A stretch of 23,940 bases of DNA from NCBI GenBank assembly GCA_021204605.1, contig JAJPZD010000267.1:1-23940 (forward strand), in the 5' to 3' direction. Each line of letters opens with the position of its first letter. Position 1 is the first letter of the stretch. The stretch comes from Prevotella sp. (GTDB taxonomy: Bacteria; Bacteroidota; Bacteroidia; Bacteroidales; Bacteroidaceae). The position numbers were made by a program, and so were the translations under genes. Positions 23,861 through 23,940 of the stretch are shown piece by piece. Under the pieces are notes generated by a model. It was not told where the DNA came from. It did no database searches and saw only the letters and a program-made list of their open reading frames with translations.

Positions 23861-23940
23861 ATTTTTCATTTTCCATTTTTCATTTTTCATTCTTCATTCT
23901 TCATTCTTCATTCTTCATTCTTCATTCTTCATTCTTCATT
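23860..23940 (+). repeat. Heptamer tandem repeat at the window end
   Basis: About 11.5 copies of a 7-bp unit: CATTTTT/CATTTTC variants in the first four, then CATTCTT without change to the last base. On the other strand the unit is AAGAATG. It runs off the window, so full length is unknown. The same word occurs singly near 14224-14233. Confidence 0.9.

Noticed and set aside
23860..23940. CRISPR-like repeat array
   Set aside because: The unit is 7 bp with no spacers; it is a simple tandem repeat.

Overview
The window looks like chromosome from a Bacteroidales bacterium, most likely Prevotella-like. The signs are: promoters of the Bacteroidetes TTTG-N20-TAnnTTTG type with weak or absent Shine-Dalgarno sites; a BspA-type leucine-rich-repeat protein; an Ig-like surface protein with a Por/T9SS-like C-terminal domain; a FISUMP-type domain protein; and a B12-dependent methylmalonyl-CoA mutase operon typical of succinate/propionate metabolism. 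The genus is inferred, not proven.

Layout. 1-545: edge of a C-rich intergenic repeat, then a small DUF1232/YkvA-like membrane protein. 555-2326 (minus strand): RNase P RNA (rnpB) with a near-perfect promoter, followed by a YihY/BrkB-family membrane protein. 2545-4128: a periplasmic HtrA/DegQ-type serine protease with its own terminator. 4312-8022: an AT-rich cassette of two overlapping DNA methyltransferase genes and a convergent HNH nuclease gene, read here as a restriction-modification island. 8066-12719 (minus strand): metF-metH, the methylene-THF reductase and B12-dependent methionine synthase operon. 12741-15523: an Xaa-Pro aminopeptidase and an exported C1-family (PepC/bleomycin hydrolase-like) peptidase. 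15744-19526: accessory envelope-type genes (a membrane-anchored FISUMP protein, an LRR protein and an Ig-like protein). 19714-23852: mutA-mutB, ended by a hairpin terminator, then a heptamer tandem repeat running off the window.

How the genes connect. MetF and MetH make methionine, the precursor of S-adenosylmethionine, which the two neighbouring DNA methyltransferases consume. MetH and MutB both need cobalamin. The degQ product, the aminopeptidase and the C1 peptidase form a loose proteolysis theme. The most notable accessory element is the two-methyltransferase plus HNH cassette between degQ and metH. The nuclease gene lies 43 bp downstream of metH in the same direction with no visible terminator between them. 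A second theme is a family of C-rich palindromic repeats sitting exactly at the 3' ends of several genes.
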